A stretch of 64,000 nt of DNA from Aralia elata (taxonomy: Eukaryota > Streptophyta > Magnoliopsida > Apiales > Araliaceae). Made by a program: the position numbers and the translations under genes. How positions within the stretch are numbered: position 1 is the first letter of the stretch; each line of letters starts with the position of its first letter. Below the pieces are notes generated by a model. That model did not search any database, had not been told where the DNA came from, and saw only the letters and a list, made by a program, of their open reading frames with translations. The stretch spans positions 91,174,692 to 91,238,691 of the forward strand of contig CM068382.1 of the NCBI GenBank assembly GCA_034770075.1, given 5' to 3'. Shown piece after piece: positions 32,737 to 44,230 of the stretch.

Positions 32737-35700
32737 TGGATTTTACACCAAATAGTGAAAATCGCAAAACCCTCAACAGTGACTTCATGCAAGAAAAATA
32801 CAGTAAATTCAGAGAATGGTATTTTACTAACCATTCCAAAAAACAGCTACAAGATAATAAAAGACTTTATTATCAGTATCTTGAAGAGATTCAATCTCTT
32901 TATTCCTTTCCCTTTTGGTTTGTTAATAATAATAACCATACCGAAAAACAATTAAATGTTTTAACAGGAATTTCCAGAGATTGGATTTTGACTGATGGAA
33001 CGATTATACAATCTGTCCATCCTCCTCCTAGACCATTAGAGCTTGCACCAGAACAATCTGATAGCCCTGCTCTATCTATTAATCCTTTCATCCAGGTCAC
33101 TGAGAAAACTACTGATACTTCTCAAACTCGTAGTTTTCATCAAATTAATAAACAGCACAATTATACTAATCTTTTCCTACAAACCATAGGAAAACAATTA
33201 ATTAGAATTGAAGAAAAAGTTCAAAACGTAACCAGTAATCCTGAAATAGAAATTCAACCTGCTTCTATTAAACCGCCAGTTGAAATTTCTAACTTCAAAC
33301 TAAAATCTTCTAAACCAGATAATGATTTTATTGATAATCTGGTGAACCGCATGAAAAATCTTAGGATTCCTCCTGACACTCCCAACATAAATGTTTTATC
33401 TGAACAACCCACATCTCAACCTCCTAGTGATGATGATGATGGTTATACTACTGACCAAATTAATGAAATTCAGAATAGTTTTCAAGGGACTGATTTCCTT
33501 AATAAAACTACTTACAGTAATCGTCCTATTGATCGTATGGCCCTTTCAGGACCAAGTAGATATTACTACCCTCGACCTACTCCACAGGATATTCTTTATG
33601 AGGAAGATTTTCTTCATTCTCAGAAATCTTACCATGGAAAGACCATCTATGAATGGAATATAGATGGTAAAACAGAATATCAGATTTATGAAACAGTCCA
33701 TCATATGCTAATGTATGCTACTGTTTGTAAACAGAATGATAATACCGATCATCAAATTTGTCGTTTTATTACGGCAGGATTCACCGGTATTCTTAAAGGA
33801 TGGTGGGATAATATTCTCATTCCTCATCAACAGAATGAAATTCTTAATTCCTTTAAGACTGAAATTAACAAAACCACACAAACAGAAACTAGAATAGAAG
33901 ATGCTTGTTATACCCTTGCCTATTCTATTCTCCACCATTTCGGCGGAACCATGGCTCAAAGTCATGAAAGGTCTAGAGAGCTCTTACAGAATCTTAGGTG
34001 TCCTTCTTTAACCCATTTTAGATGGTATAAGGATGTCTTTTTAATGAAAGTTACTCAGCGTACTGACGCTAACAGTGAACATTGGAAAGCCAAGTTTATT
34101 GATGGCCTTCCTAGTCTTTTTGCCGAAAAGGTTAGAAAACAACTTAGGGATAAACATGATTCTATAAGTATCCCTTACAACAGCCTTACTTACGGAGATA
34201 TTATATCTGCTGTTATTAAAGAGGGTCTAACTCTTTGTAATGACCTTAAGCTACAGAATCAAATGAAACAACAGAGACTCACTAAGAAACATGAGTTAGG
34301 AGAATTTTGTAATCAGTTTGCTTTTGACACAAAAATTCTTTATCCGAATAAATCCAGAAAAACCCATAAGTCTTCTAATAAAAAGCCTTACAAACATAGG
34401 AGAAGACAGTACAAAACTACTACCACCACTCAGGATAGTAAACCCAAAGGTAGAAAACAGAAAAGAACTAGAACTAAAAATAAAACAGATAAGTCTAATA
34501 TTAAATGTTACAAGTGTAATAAAACAGGACATTACGCTAATAAGTGCAGATCTAATTTTAAGCAAAAAATTAGCAATTTATCTCTTGATGAAAATATTCA
34601 ACAAGAAATTCTTAACTGCTTATGTCAAAGTAGTGTTAGTAATTCTCCTTGTCAATCTGATGATGAGATTGCTGAAATTTACTCTACCTCTGGATCTGAT
34701 TTAGATCATGGTCAGGATCCTGATGTTATTAATGCTATTTCAGAAGCCCATTATTGGAAATCTATTGTCCAAATGAATGGTCTTAGCATTAATGCTTTAA
34801 CAGAAAACCAACAGTCCATCCTTGATCTTATTGATCAAATTAAAGACCCTGATACTAGGTTTAAAATTCTTGAAACCTTTTATGAAAGCCAAAAACCGAA
34901 ACCTGAGATCGTTGCTAATAGTAGCTATTCTTTAAAAGAAGTTTTCAATAGGCTTAAAACACCTACTGATAAAATTATTACTATTAATGATCTTAAAGAA
35001 GATGTTAATCTTCTTAAAGCTGAAGTTAAGCAATTACAGTTAACCAGCCAAATTATTTTCAATGATCTTAATAGCCTTAAAGAACAGTTAAAGAATATCA
35101 ATACTGAAAAGGGAAAAGGAGAAACTTCCGGTCAACAAGAGGATAAACAGGACAAAGAGGAATATCTTATGACCTTACATCAAGTTACTAACCAGAAATG
35201 GTACATCCGTATTACTTTTATAATAAAACCAGATTTTATTATGAAAGAAGTCATTGCTCTTGTTGATAGTGGAGCTGACATGAACTGTATCCAAGAAGGC
35301 TTAGTTCCTACTAAGTACTTCGAAAAAACTACCCAATCTTTAACTAGTGCCAGTGGCAATAGTATGAAGATTAAGTATAAGTTACCCGAAGTTTTTATCT
35401 GTAAACAAGGACTTTGCCTTCCTACTTCCTTTGTCCTAATCAAAAATATGTCACAGTGTATTATTCTTGGTACCCCTTTTCTTTACCTACTTATGCCTAT
35501 TACCAAGATTGATAGCACTGGAATTTCCACTACTCTAAATGATAGAAATATCATTTTTGAATTTATTACTGAACCTTATACAAAAGAGGTTAATAAAGTT
35601 CAATTATTAATTTCTAATAAGGAAAAACAGATTGATTTCTTACAGAATGAAATAAAATACCTTTCTGTAAAACAGCGTATTAATCAAAAAGAATTTCAAG

Positions 35701-36720
35701 AAAAGACTAATTCTATTTTGAAATCTTTTCAAACCGATATTTGCAGTGATAATCCTAGCGCTTTTTGGGATAGAAAGAAACATATTATTTCTCTCCCTTA
35801 TGAAAAGGATTTTAATGAAAAATTTATTCCTACTAAGTCTAGACCTAGTCAGATGAAAAAGGATTATATAAAACTTTACAAAACAGAAATTTCTTCTCTT
35901 CTGAAAAAGAAGTTAATAAAACCCAGTTATTCTCCTTGGAGTTGTACTGCCTTTTATGTTAATAAAAATGCAGAAGTTGAAAGAGGAGCACCCCGACTTG
36001 TTATCAATTATAAGCCTCTTAATAAGGCTTTACAGTGGATCAGGTAGGATTTTGGCAAATTCAGATTTGCAATGAAGACAGATACAAGACTGCTTTTACA
36101 GTACCTTTTGGACACTATGAATGGAGTGTTCTACCCTTTGGTGTTAAAAATGGTCCCTCTGAATTTCAGCATATCATGAATGACATTTTTAACCCCTTTA
36201 CAGAATTCATTATTTGTTATATTGATGATGTTCTTATCTTTTCATCATCTATTGATCAGCATATTAAGCATCTTCGTATTTTTAAAGATGTTATTATGAA
36301 AAGTGGATTAGTTGTTTCTGCTCCTAAGATGAAACTTTTCCAAACAGAAATAAGGTTTTTAGGCCATAATATTTATAATGGCACTATTATTCCTATTAAC
36401 CGTAGTATTGAGTTTGGATCTAAGTTTCCTGATATTATTAAAGATAAAACTCAATTACAACGATTTCTTGGTTGCTTAAATTATATCCGTGATTATTATC
36501 CACAAGTTGCCCAGGACACTGCTATCCTCTACCAAAGATTACGAAAAAACCCTCCACCTTGGGATGACAAACATACGTCAGCTATTCGTAATATTAAGGC
36601 CAAAGTCAAACAGTTACCTTGTCTTTCTTTGCCTAATTCTAATTGGCCCAAAATTGTTGAAACTGATGCCTCCAACAAAGGTTTTGGTGGAATTCTTAAA
36701 CAGTTAAACCCAGCCAGTAT
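32736..36720 (+). pseudogene. Coat protein - aspartic protease - reverse transcriptase polyprotein, broken
   Basis: The first frame runs to 36047 (1103 codons). It has an acidic N-terminal third, a capsid-like region, a basic stretch and a CCHC zinc knuckle (Cys591, Cys594, His599, Cys604), a coiled-coil-like segment, the protease motif DSG at residues 844-846 within LVDSGAD, and the start of the RT (LPYEKDF...). Near 36043 about 76 nt are missing compared with the inverted RT copy at 37.6-38.3 kb, which shifts the frame and makes an early stop. The RT goes on in another frame from 36047, with the YIDD catalytic box at about 36219 and the first RNase H motif TDAS at about 36663, and is cut at about 36710. 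RNase H proper is absent. Non-functional. Confidence 0.92.
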
Positions 36721-36975
36721 AATGTCTAGCACCTCGTACCGTATTCCCAGCCAGTATAATGTCGAACTTCCTGAGTCTTCTAGACATTCGACAGCTGACC
36801 CTTTAGAATTTATTACTAAAAATTCCAGTAATGATTCTAATAATGATCTTTATCCTGAAGATCAAGTACGAGGAATTCACATATCTGAAAACCAAATACC
36901 TCATGGTATTTACCAGAATAGGAGACCTTCTAGTCCTTCTCCTTCTACCGCTAGTGAAATGCAATTTCCCGTTTA
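36708..36975 (+). pseudogene. Second copy of the movement-protein tail, fused after RT
   Basis: Bases 36725-36975 repeat 32485-32735. The 18 bases before, CCCAGCCAGTATAATGTC at 36708-36725, are themselves a copy of a piece lying about 24 bp further inside the same segment, so the junction has a short templated duplication. The RT frame and the movement-protein frame happen to stay open across the join. Confidence 0.9.
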
Positions 36976-37606
36976 ATGGATTTTACACCAAATAGTGAAA
37001 ATCGCAAAACCCTCAACAGTGACTTCATGCAAGAAAAATACAGTAAATTCAGAGAATGTTATTTTACTAACCATTCCAAAAAACAGCTACAAGATAATAA
37101 AAGACTTTATTATCAGTATCTTGAAGAGATTCAATCTCTTTATTCCTTTCCCTTTTGGTTTGTTAATAATAATAACCATACCGAAAAATAATTAAATGTT
37201 TTAACAGGAATTTCCAGAGATTGGATTTTGACTGATGGAACGATTATACAATCTGTCCATCCTCCTCCTAGACCATTAGAGCTTGCACCAGAACAATCTG
37301 ATAGCCCTGCTCTATCTATTAATCCTTTCATCCAGGTCACTGAGAAAACTACTGATACTTCTCAAACTCGTAGTTTTCATCAAATTAATAAACAGCACAA
37401 TTATACTAATCTTTTCCTACAAACCATAGGAAAACAATTAATTAGAATTGAAGAAAAAGTTCAAAACGTAACCAGTAATCCTCCTGAAATAGAAATCCAA
37501 CCTGCTTTTATTAAACCACCAGTTGAGATTTCTAACTTCAAACTAAAATCTTCTAAACCGGATAATGATTTTATTGATAATCTTGTGAACCGCATGAAAA
37601 ATCTTT
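36976..37606 (+). pseudogene. Second copy of the polyprotein N terminus
   Basis: It matches 32736-33360 almost base for base. It has an in-frame TAA at codon 72 (37188-37190), where the first copy has a sense codon, and one extra proline codon near 37480. It ends at an AATCTT shared with the inverted RT piece that follows. Confidence 0.92.
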
Positions 37607-38290
37607 AAAAATACGAAGATGCTTAATATGCTGATCAATAGATGATGAAAAGATAAGAACATCATCAATATAACAAATAATGAATTCTGTAAAGGGGTTA
37701 AAAATGTCATTCATGATATGCTGAAATTCAGAGGGACCATTTTTAACACCAAAGGGTAGAACACTCCATTCATAGTGTCCAAAAGGTACTGTAAAAGCAG
37801 TCTTGTATCTGTCTTCATTGCAAATTTGAATTTGCCAAAATCCTGATTTTAAATCAAATTTTGAAAAGACAGCGGCTTCCTGTAATCGATCTAATAAATC
37901 TTTTTTGTTGGGAATTGGATACCTGATCCACTGTAAAGCCTTATTAAGAGGCTTATAATTGATAACAAGTCGGGGTGCTCCTCTTTCAACTTCTGCATTT
38001 TTATTAACATAAAAGGCAGTACAACTCCAAGGAGAATAACTGGGTTTTATTAACTTCTTTTTCAGAAGAGAAGAAATTTCTGTTTTGCAAAGTTTTATAT
38101 AATCCTTTTTCATCTGACTAGGTCTAGACTTAGTAGGAATAAATTTTTCATTAAAATCCTTTTCATAAGGGAGAGAAATAATATGTTTCTTTCTATCCCA
38201 AAAAGCGCTAGGATTATCACTGCAAATATCGGTTTGAAAAGATTTCAAAATAGAATTAGCCTTTTCTTGAAATTCTTTTTGATTAATACG
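37601..38290 (-). pseudogene. Inverted reverse-transcriptase fragment
   Basis: The minus strand covers the RT from before the LPYEKDF region to just past the YIDD box, the counterpart of 35674-36287 on the plus strand. It keeps the stretch deleted from the plus-strand copy. A few single-base changes separate the two. The outer end abuts the right (TA)n tract; the inner end is a microhomology join. With the direct copy it makes an inverted repeat with arms of about 610-690 bp and a loop of about 1.3 kb. Confidence 0.93.
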
Positions 38291-38352
<62 letters not shown>

Positions 38353-38354
38353 GC
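38291..38354. repeat. (TA)n(CA)n tract at the right edge of the viral insertion
   Basis: About 25 TA units followed by several AC units. It directly adjoins the last viral base at 38290 and mirrors the tract at 29622-29655. Confidence 0.93.
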
Positions 38355-38356
38355 AG

Positions 38357-38670
38357 TTAATCAGGTCCGGACTCTCGGACTTGATCAAAATTCGGACCTT
38401 CAATTTTTTTTTTTCGTTTTTTTTCTAAAACAGTTAATAAAAAATATATCGGTATTTTTGGTACTGAAAAAATTTGTTAATACACTGTTTTGGGTATGAT
38501 TTGGATACATATAACAAAAAGTGTTGTACCGACTGTATAACACTGTTTGTTATATGTATCCAAATCATACCCAAAACAGTGTATTAACAATTTTTTTCAG
38601 TACCAAAAATAACTATACATTTTTTATTAGTTGTTTTGAAAAAAAAATTTGGGGTCCGGATTCGGCCTCT
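38357..38670. mobile_element. Hairpin MITE beside the viral insertion
   Basis: Arms 38424-38518 and 38548-38640 are reverse complements over about 93 bp (AATACACTGTTTTGGGTATG and its complement), around a loop of about 30 bp. Outer GGTCCGGA motifs stand at both ends (38364 and 38653). No coding sequence. The family was not identified. Confidence 0.7.
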
Positions 38671-38684
38671 ATATATATATTAAT

Positions 38685-39135
38685 TTTCTTTCATTTTGTT
38701 GTTTTTTTTAAAATTTTTGATGTTTTTAAACTTTTAATATCAAGTATAGCCTCATAATGTTATTTTAATATACGAAAAAAATTTTGTATTCTGACAAAAA
38801 TATATTTAATTTTTATTAAGAGTTGATATATTAATTAAGTATTTTCTTAATGTGTGTCCTAAGGGCATACATTAAAAAGACCCATTAATTAATTATATAC
38901 GTATTTGTATTAATTTATTGATTATGTCATGATTATGCTCATAACAACAGTCCGACATGCTTTTGTGGCAGGCCCAGGGTGGGAATGGAAAGATGAAATA
39001 CGGTCGACATTTTGTAGTTATCTCTAGGCTACAGATTTTGGTCTGCAAATGTCAGTTAGAATCCATTCCCGCGTCTTTCCCGATTGTGAAAATCCCCTTC
39101 TGAACCCCCTGTTTTGACAGAGAAAAGAGAGAAGT
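38685..39135 (+). repeat. Displaced duplicate of the FANCE gene 5' flank
   Basis: Pieces of this stretch recur upstream of the FANCE ATG in the same order. 38690-38760 resembles 40600-40685. 38970-39010 (GGGTGGGAATGGAAAGATGAAATAC) resembles 40688-40725. 39050-39130 (AATGTCAGTTAGAATCCATTCCCG ... CCCTGTTTTGACAGAGAAAA) matches 41653-41730 and stops right at the ATG, which this copy lacks. MITEs and AT-rich DNA now separate the pieces in the lower copy. Confidence 0.8.
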
Positions 39136-39280
39136 CAACCAATTTCCTTAATTTTTATTAATGTTCCACAAGTTTAATTAGATTAGATATAATATAATTT
39201 GCTCCCCCATTAAGATTTGTGATTAAAGGTTAGAACTTTATTTTAAAAAATTATGTTTACCACATATTGGATTTTTGTTA

Positions 39281-39538
39281 TTCTCTCTGTCCCAAATTAA
39301 TTGCATTTCTAAGACTTTTTAAAATCAAATTGACTATTTTTAAAACTAATTTTTTTACTATTTTTGCTAACATATATGTGAAGATATTATAACCAAAAGA
39401 AAGTATATACAATTTATTACTAATTTCAATTTTTATAATTTTAGAAATATATTTATATATGCTTAATTATTAGTTTTAAAAATAGTTAATTTGACTTTAA
39501 AAAGTCCTAAAAAAGTAATTAATTTGGGACGGAGGGAG
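39281..39538. mobile_element. Stowaway MITE
   Basis: TA-flanked; ends TTCTCTCTGTCCCAAATTAATT and, reversed, CTCCCTCCGTCCCAAATTAATT. The arms match over some 70 bp. It is 258 bp long and of the same family as the copy at 40272. Confidence 0.9.
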
Positions 39539-40271
39539 TATTTATTTATTTATTTGTTTATGTTAGACATTTATTTATTAATAAAAATATATCATTCATC
39601 ATTCATTAAATGATCATTTAGTTTGTTTATATATATCTCCATATTATATATTATGTTTTATGTGTGTATAAATAAATGTTATACGCAGAAGATATAAATC
39701 ATATGTAATATATAAATAAAGAAATAATGGTTTATAATCTAGAATGATTTGAAGATATTATCATGTGGGTTACAGTACATTAACAGAGATGATTTATCTT
39801 GATCATTGAAGTTAAACTTTTAATTAAAGTACTAGTACATTAACGGTGTGCATTAAACGGATCATGTAATAATATTTTATTTATAAAATATTTTCACATA
39901 AATACTAATTTGTGAAATTTCTTAATTTTAAAATAATAATGGACTTAATATTGTTATATATATTAATTTGATTTTCCAACAAATAAGATTACATTGTGTT
40001 AATTAATATCTCAGAATGTCAATTAATATATTTAATTAATACAAGAAACATTATTATTATTATCAATACATCTATAACTTAATAACCCGTTGAGGTCGAG
40101 GTAATTCTAAAATATTTTTACCACGGTTCAGAATCTCATTTGATCTCGTGGCTAGTACACAATAATTTAAGTATTTCTCATATTACAATTTTAAAACTAT
40201 AACATAAACTTCAAAAAACTTAAATAGTATTTATTAATTCTATTTAATAATCTTTGTTTCAAAATGTAATA

Positions 40272-40536
40272 CTCCCTCCGTCCCAAATTAATTACTCAGT
40301 TTTGACTTTTTAAAGTCAAAATGTCAAATTGACTATTTTTAGAATTAATAATTAAGCATATATAAATATATTTCTAAAATTATAAAAATTGGGGTTAGTA
40401 ATAAATTGTATATACTTTCTTTTGGTTATAATTTCTTCACCTATATTTTAGCAGAAATAGTAAAAAGATTAGTTTTAAAAATGGTCAATTTGACTTTAAA
40501 AAGTCAAAACTGAGCAATTAATGTGGAACAGAGGAG
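40272..40536. mobile_element. Stowaway MITE, same family as 39281
   Basis: TA-flanked (40270-40271 and 40537-40538), starting CTCCCTCCGTCCCAAATTAATT. The middle (TTATTACTAA.CC.CAATTTTTATAA region) matches the 39281 copy in opposite orientation. Confidence 0.9.
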
Positions 40537-41067
40537 TATTACTTATTTTTATATTTTTATAAATATAAAGGCAACTGATCTTTATATTTTTTCATTTTCT
40601 CTCATGCTTTTTTTTTATTTTTTATTTTTTTAATTTTGATACTTTTAAATCTTAATATCAACTATACAGTTGTAATGTTACTTTAGTCGGCCAAGGGTGA
40701 GAAAGGAAAGATAAAATACCGACACAGATTTTTGCACTTTCCAATTACACTGTGTCACCGTGTAACAGATTTTTTAAATAGACATAAAATAAAAGAAATG
40801 AATAAAAAATTTAAATTTTTTATTTAATTTTTTTGTTATTGAGTTTTTTAATGAACAAAAAAGATAAGTTTTTTATTTAATTTTTTTTGTTATCGAGTTT
40901 TTTTAATGAACGAAAAATATTAGAAATAGATGAAAACCATGGATACTTTTCTTCTCAAAAAATTTCACCCAAAAGCAAAAGAATTTGGACATATAACTAA
41001 ATAACATGAGTAATTTTTTTATCATCGTTAGTATACGCTTTACATTATAAACATAACAAAATTAATA

Positions 41068-41363
41068 CTCCCTCCGTTCCAAAAATAACAAAAATAATAC
41101 TCTATTCGTTTTAAACTATGAGATCATTATTGATTTTTTCAAATCAATTTGAGATATTTTTAAATTCAAAAATGACATAAATACTTTTAGTTCTATCGAG
41201 TATAATGATAAAAATTAAAAATTCTCTAAAAAGTACTACTACTTATTGTAAAATTTATTATTTCATGATTGTTAATGAATTATCACAATTTTAAGTTTAA
41301 AAATATTTCGATTTGACTTTTAAAAGTCAATAATGATATTATAAATAAGCACAGATGAAATAT
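41068..41363. mobile_element. Decayed Stowaway MITE
   Basis: Starts with CTCCCTCCGTTCCAAAA after TA, followed by a second start-like piece (CTCTATTCGTTTTAAACTATGAGATCATTATTGA). The right end is eroded (TAATGATATTATAAATAAGCACAGATGAAATA). The family is related to the 2332 copy by the shared AATCAATTTGAGATATTTTTAAAT core. Right edge approximate. Confidence 0.65.
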
Positions 41364-41729
41364 AAAGGTAAAATAATATTTTAGATGCAAATTTTAAGGT
41401 TTTTTATTTTTATTTGTTTTTACTTGATCCTTACGAGTCTCTTGAATATTCTTTTTCTTATATTTATTTTCTTATAAACTCAGTAACAACAACATAAAAG
41501 AATTTACTTGAAATTCTTTCTTTTCTCATCAAATTTAAAATTTTTATTCTTTTATTTTCCGTACAAAACTCGGAAATGTTAAGGTTCTTATTAGTTATTA
41601 CTACCGACTCCATTAATATTTAATATTTAAAATATGTTTGGCTACTCGGATAATGTCAGTTAGAATCCATTCCCGCTCCTTTCTTTAATGTGAAACCCCC
41701 CTTCCGAACTCCCTGTTTTGACAGAGAAA

Positions 41730-43471
41730 ATGGAATCCTGGGTTCCATTGTTTGACATTTTCGTCAACTCTCCGTGTTCCGAAACTGAGGCATCTCAATG
41801 GCTACAACAATCTTTTAACCCCAGCTCATCATCAATCTCCATCTCCACAAGCTCCTTCCTTTCATTGCTCACCAAGCCCACAGACGCCATTCTTGTCGAT
41901 TCATCTCATTCTTCATCCTCCCCATCTCCTCAGGCTCACACAAAGAGGTAAACCATTTTCTTTTATTTTTATTGCCTTTGTTCCCATCAGTTACTTTTCA
42001 AAGTTTAATTCAGGATTAACCCATTAAGATTTGTGATTAAAGATTAATTTTTTAATAGAAAAAAAAATTATGTTTTGCGCAAACCCGACTCTCATTTTGG
42101 AACGGGCAATATTTTTTTTACTGTTGTTTATGTGTACTTATGCATATTGGGGTTGTTAAGTTTGGGTATTTGTTGTTGATGGATAGGATTATGTGGATAC
42201 AGACACTACCAAATGTAGTTCAGGCTCGTATTTTATGCTTTCTTGCTTATGACCACAAGAGATTTTGCGCACTAGACTTGTCTAGACTTGCAAGGAATTT
42301 GTTAAGTGATGATCAAGGGCTTGAATTTTGGGTTAAAAGAGCTGCACATCATCTGCTCGACATGGTGTCTGACTCAAATTATGAATGGGTTTCTTGTTTG
42401 AATTTGGATTCTGAGGGAGGAAATGTGGATGAGGATTTCGGGTCATTGCCGGATTGGCTCAAGGAGACTGCTAGTGATAGTGAATTGGTTCTTCCATGGC
42501 TTCCTATATCATCTGATGAATTGAATACGAGAATGCCAGTTGGTACATCTGGAGTTATTGAAGATTCTTTGAGTGAAGATGAACATGTTGAAGAGGAGAA
42601 TTTGGATAAAGTAGGGACAGGAGTTGATTTTGTTCATCCGAGTAATGGTCCTCTAAATCCTGAAATTGAAAAGATGGCAGCTATATTGAAATCGCGGATA
42701 TTAAATTTTGAATCCACTTCAAAAACTGTGGAATTGGTTGATGAAGTTCGAAAACTTTGCAATGGAAGAGGTGGGGATTCCTTGGCAGTTTTGAGTTTGA
42801 TTGAGCCTTGGAAGGCAGAGGATGAAACAGCTTCGCTTATGATTTCTCATCTTTTGGATGGAAGTTATGAAGAACTTGGTTGGCCAAGTCATGTTCTATG
42901 CTCCATTGTGCTTCCCAAGCTGTTAGCACTTGAAGAACCAGCTTCTCGTGTTCTAGTGACTGCAACGATAGAGTATTGCAAGCTGCATCAGAGATCTGCT
43001 GTGTATGCACTTTTGTATCCCTTAGTTCTACGAAAGAAAGGCATTAACAACCCCATTAGCGACGTGATTGCAAGGGTCGTGAGAGAATGCTTGCACCCGG
43101 CTCATGTTTCAGCCTTCTGCCAAAAGCTGTTGTGTGGAGAAGAAGATGCTAGGAAATTCATCTGCCTTCCTTGCCATCAATCTCTAATATCTGATGAACT
43201 GGTATGGAATGAACCATTGTTTAATCTCTTCCAAATTATCTTGAATCATAATGTTCATTTAACTGAAGATACAGTTGATAAACTCGTGTATCACGTTCGA
43301 AAATTGGCTGACAGGTTTACGAAATCTTTGAAGTTTGGAAATCTTTTGTTATGTTTAGTCAGCAAATGTACCCCGTTATTAAGGTCTCATAAGCTTTCAT
43401 TGATTGAAGCGGTTGAGCATACTAATACACTTGTGACGAAATCATTATTATCGAAATTGGCTAGCTTGTGA
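41730..43471 (+). CDS. FANCE: Fanconi anaemia group E (FANCE) homologue
   Basis: Two exons, 41730-41947 and 42187-43471, join through a GT-AG intron to give 500 aa. The first exon starts MESWVPLFDIFVNSP and is serine-rich near its end. The second begins with a leucine-rich helical stretch (IQTLPNVVQARILCFLAYD), then an acidic linker (about 150-200) and a C-terminal helical-repeat domain (about 215-500) matching FANCE_C: SLAVLSLIEPWKAEDETASLMISHLL, GWPSHVLCSIVLPKLL, ending LSLIEAVEHTNTLVTKSLLSKLASL. In animals FANCE links FANCC to FANCD2 within the core complex for crosslink repair; plants keep the homologue and use it in limiting meiotic crossovers. The ATG at 41730 is the only in-frame start in the exon. 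The gene is complete; a piece of its 5' flank is duplicated upstream. Confidence 0.88.
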
Positions 43472-44230
43472 CTATGGAAATATACTTTAAAAACTTTATT
43501 TGTTACAGTGGACCTCATTTAATTTCTGGGATCTGTGATTCTGTTAATTTTGTTACTTAAGGCTACTTTTATCTCAGTTAGGCAAGACACTGTTATAGGT
43601 TTTGCTATTATTTTGCCCCCAAAATCAGCAGCTTGACTTCCTGAGCTTTGATCCTTGAGAGTTTTCTGTGCTAATAGATGCTGTTTTGATATTTTATTTA
43701 TAATTTCATAATGTTGGAATCAGTTCCCAAGAATGCATCTAATTTCAGACTAAAGTTCAAAGCAGGGAGATGTTTCTGAGCTAGGAAGCCCAACTTTTCG
43801 AGTGCTCAAAGTATAAAATTTTGTTTGTAGATTAGACTCATTCCACTGTAATACAGTCTTACTACATCATTCATATATCGAGCGAGTTGAGTTGTTAATG
43901 GCATTTCTTACAACCACTTCTATATTTCAACTTTTTAATACTCTGATTCATTCTTTAGTTGACATCCATCTTTAAGTGCAGCAACCAAACATGAAGAAAG
44001 AGATTTTACATAATGAAATTCCTTTCTTACATTTGGTTAAAGTGTAAATGAGATTATGTTTTTTTTGTTTCCCCTTTTATGCAAAGGGAAGTAGGTGTCA
44101 TACATTTATTTTATTTCATTTTAAAAATATACGTATCAAGTTTGACTTCTCAAAATCAATTGAGATAATTACAAGTTCAAAATTAATGTTATTTATTTAA
44201 CAATTAAAAACAATCAATCTTGTAACTAAT
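43472..44230. other. FANCE 3' flank and MITE remnant
   Basis: 43472-44050 is ordinary 3' flank with no gene. From about 44100 the sequence matches the core of the 2332-type Stowaway element (TTTGACTTCTCAAAATCAATTGAGATAATT, then CAATCTTGTAACTAAT). This MITE is split by the SINE at 44231-44598 and continues to about 44725. Confidence 0.6.

Larger units (their letters stand above)
29655..38290 (+). mobile_element. Endogenous pararetrovirus (Caulimoviridae), rearranged
   Basis: The block carries a Met-tRNA primer site, a movement-protein ORF, a coat/protease/RT ORF overlapping it by one base, and a further ORF before the leader. No integrase and no LTRs are seen, which separates it from Gypsy and Copia retrotransposons. 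The viral order along the circular genome is leader with primer site (30905-31644), movement protein, polyprotein; the ORF at 29944-30705 would come last before the leader. The locus is not a full genome: RNase H is missing, parts occur twice, and inverted pieces of the polymerase and of the last ORF form the right and left ends. Copies differ at only a few bases, so the parts are closely related. It cannot make virus as it stands. Confidence 0.93.

Noticed and set aside
29655..38290. Gypsy or Copia LTR retrotransposon
   Set aside because: No integrase, no LTR pair, a 30K movement protein is present, and ORFs overlap by one base as in pararetroviruses.
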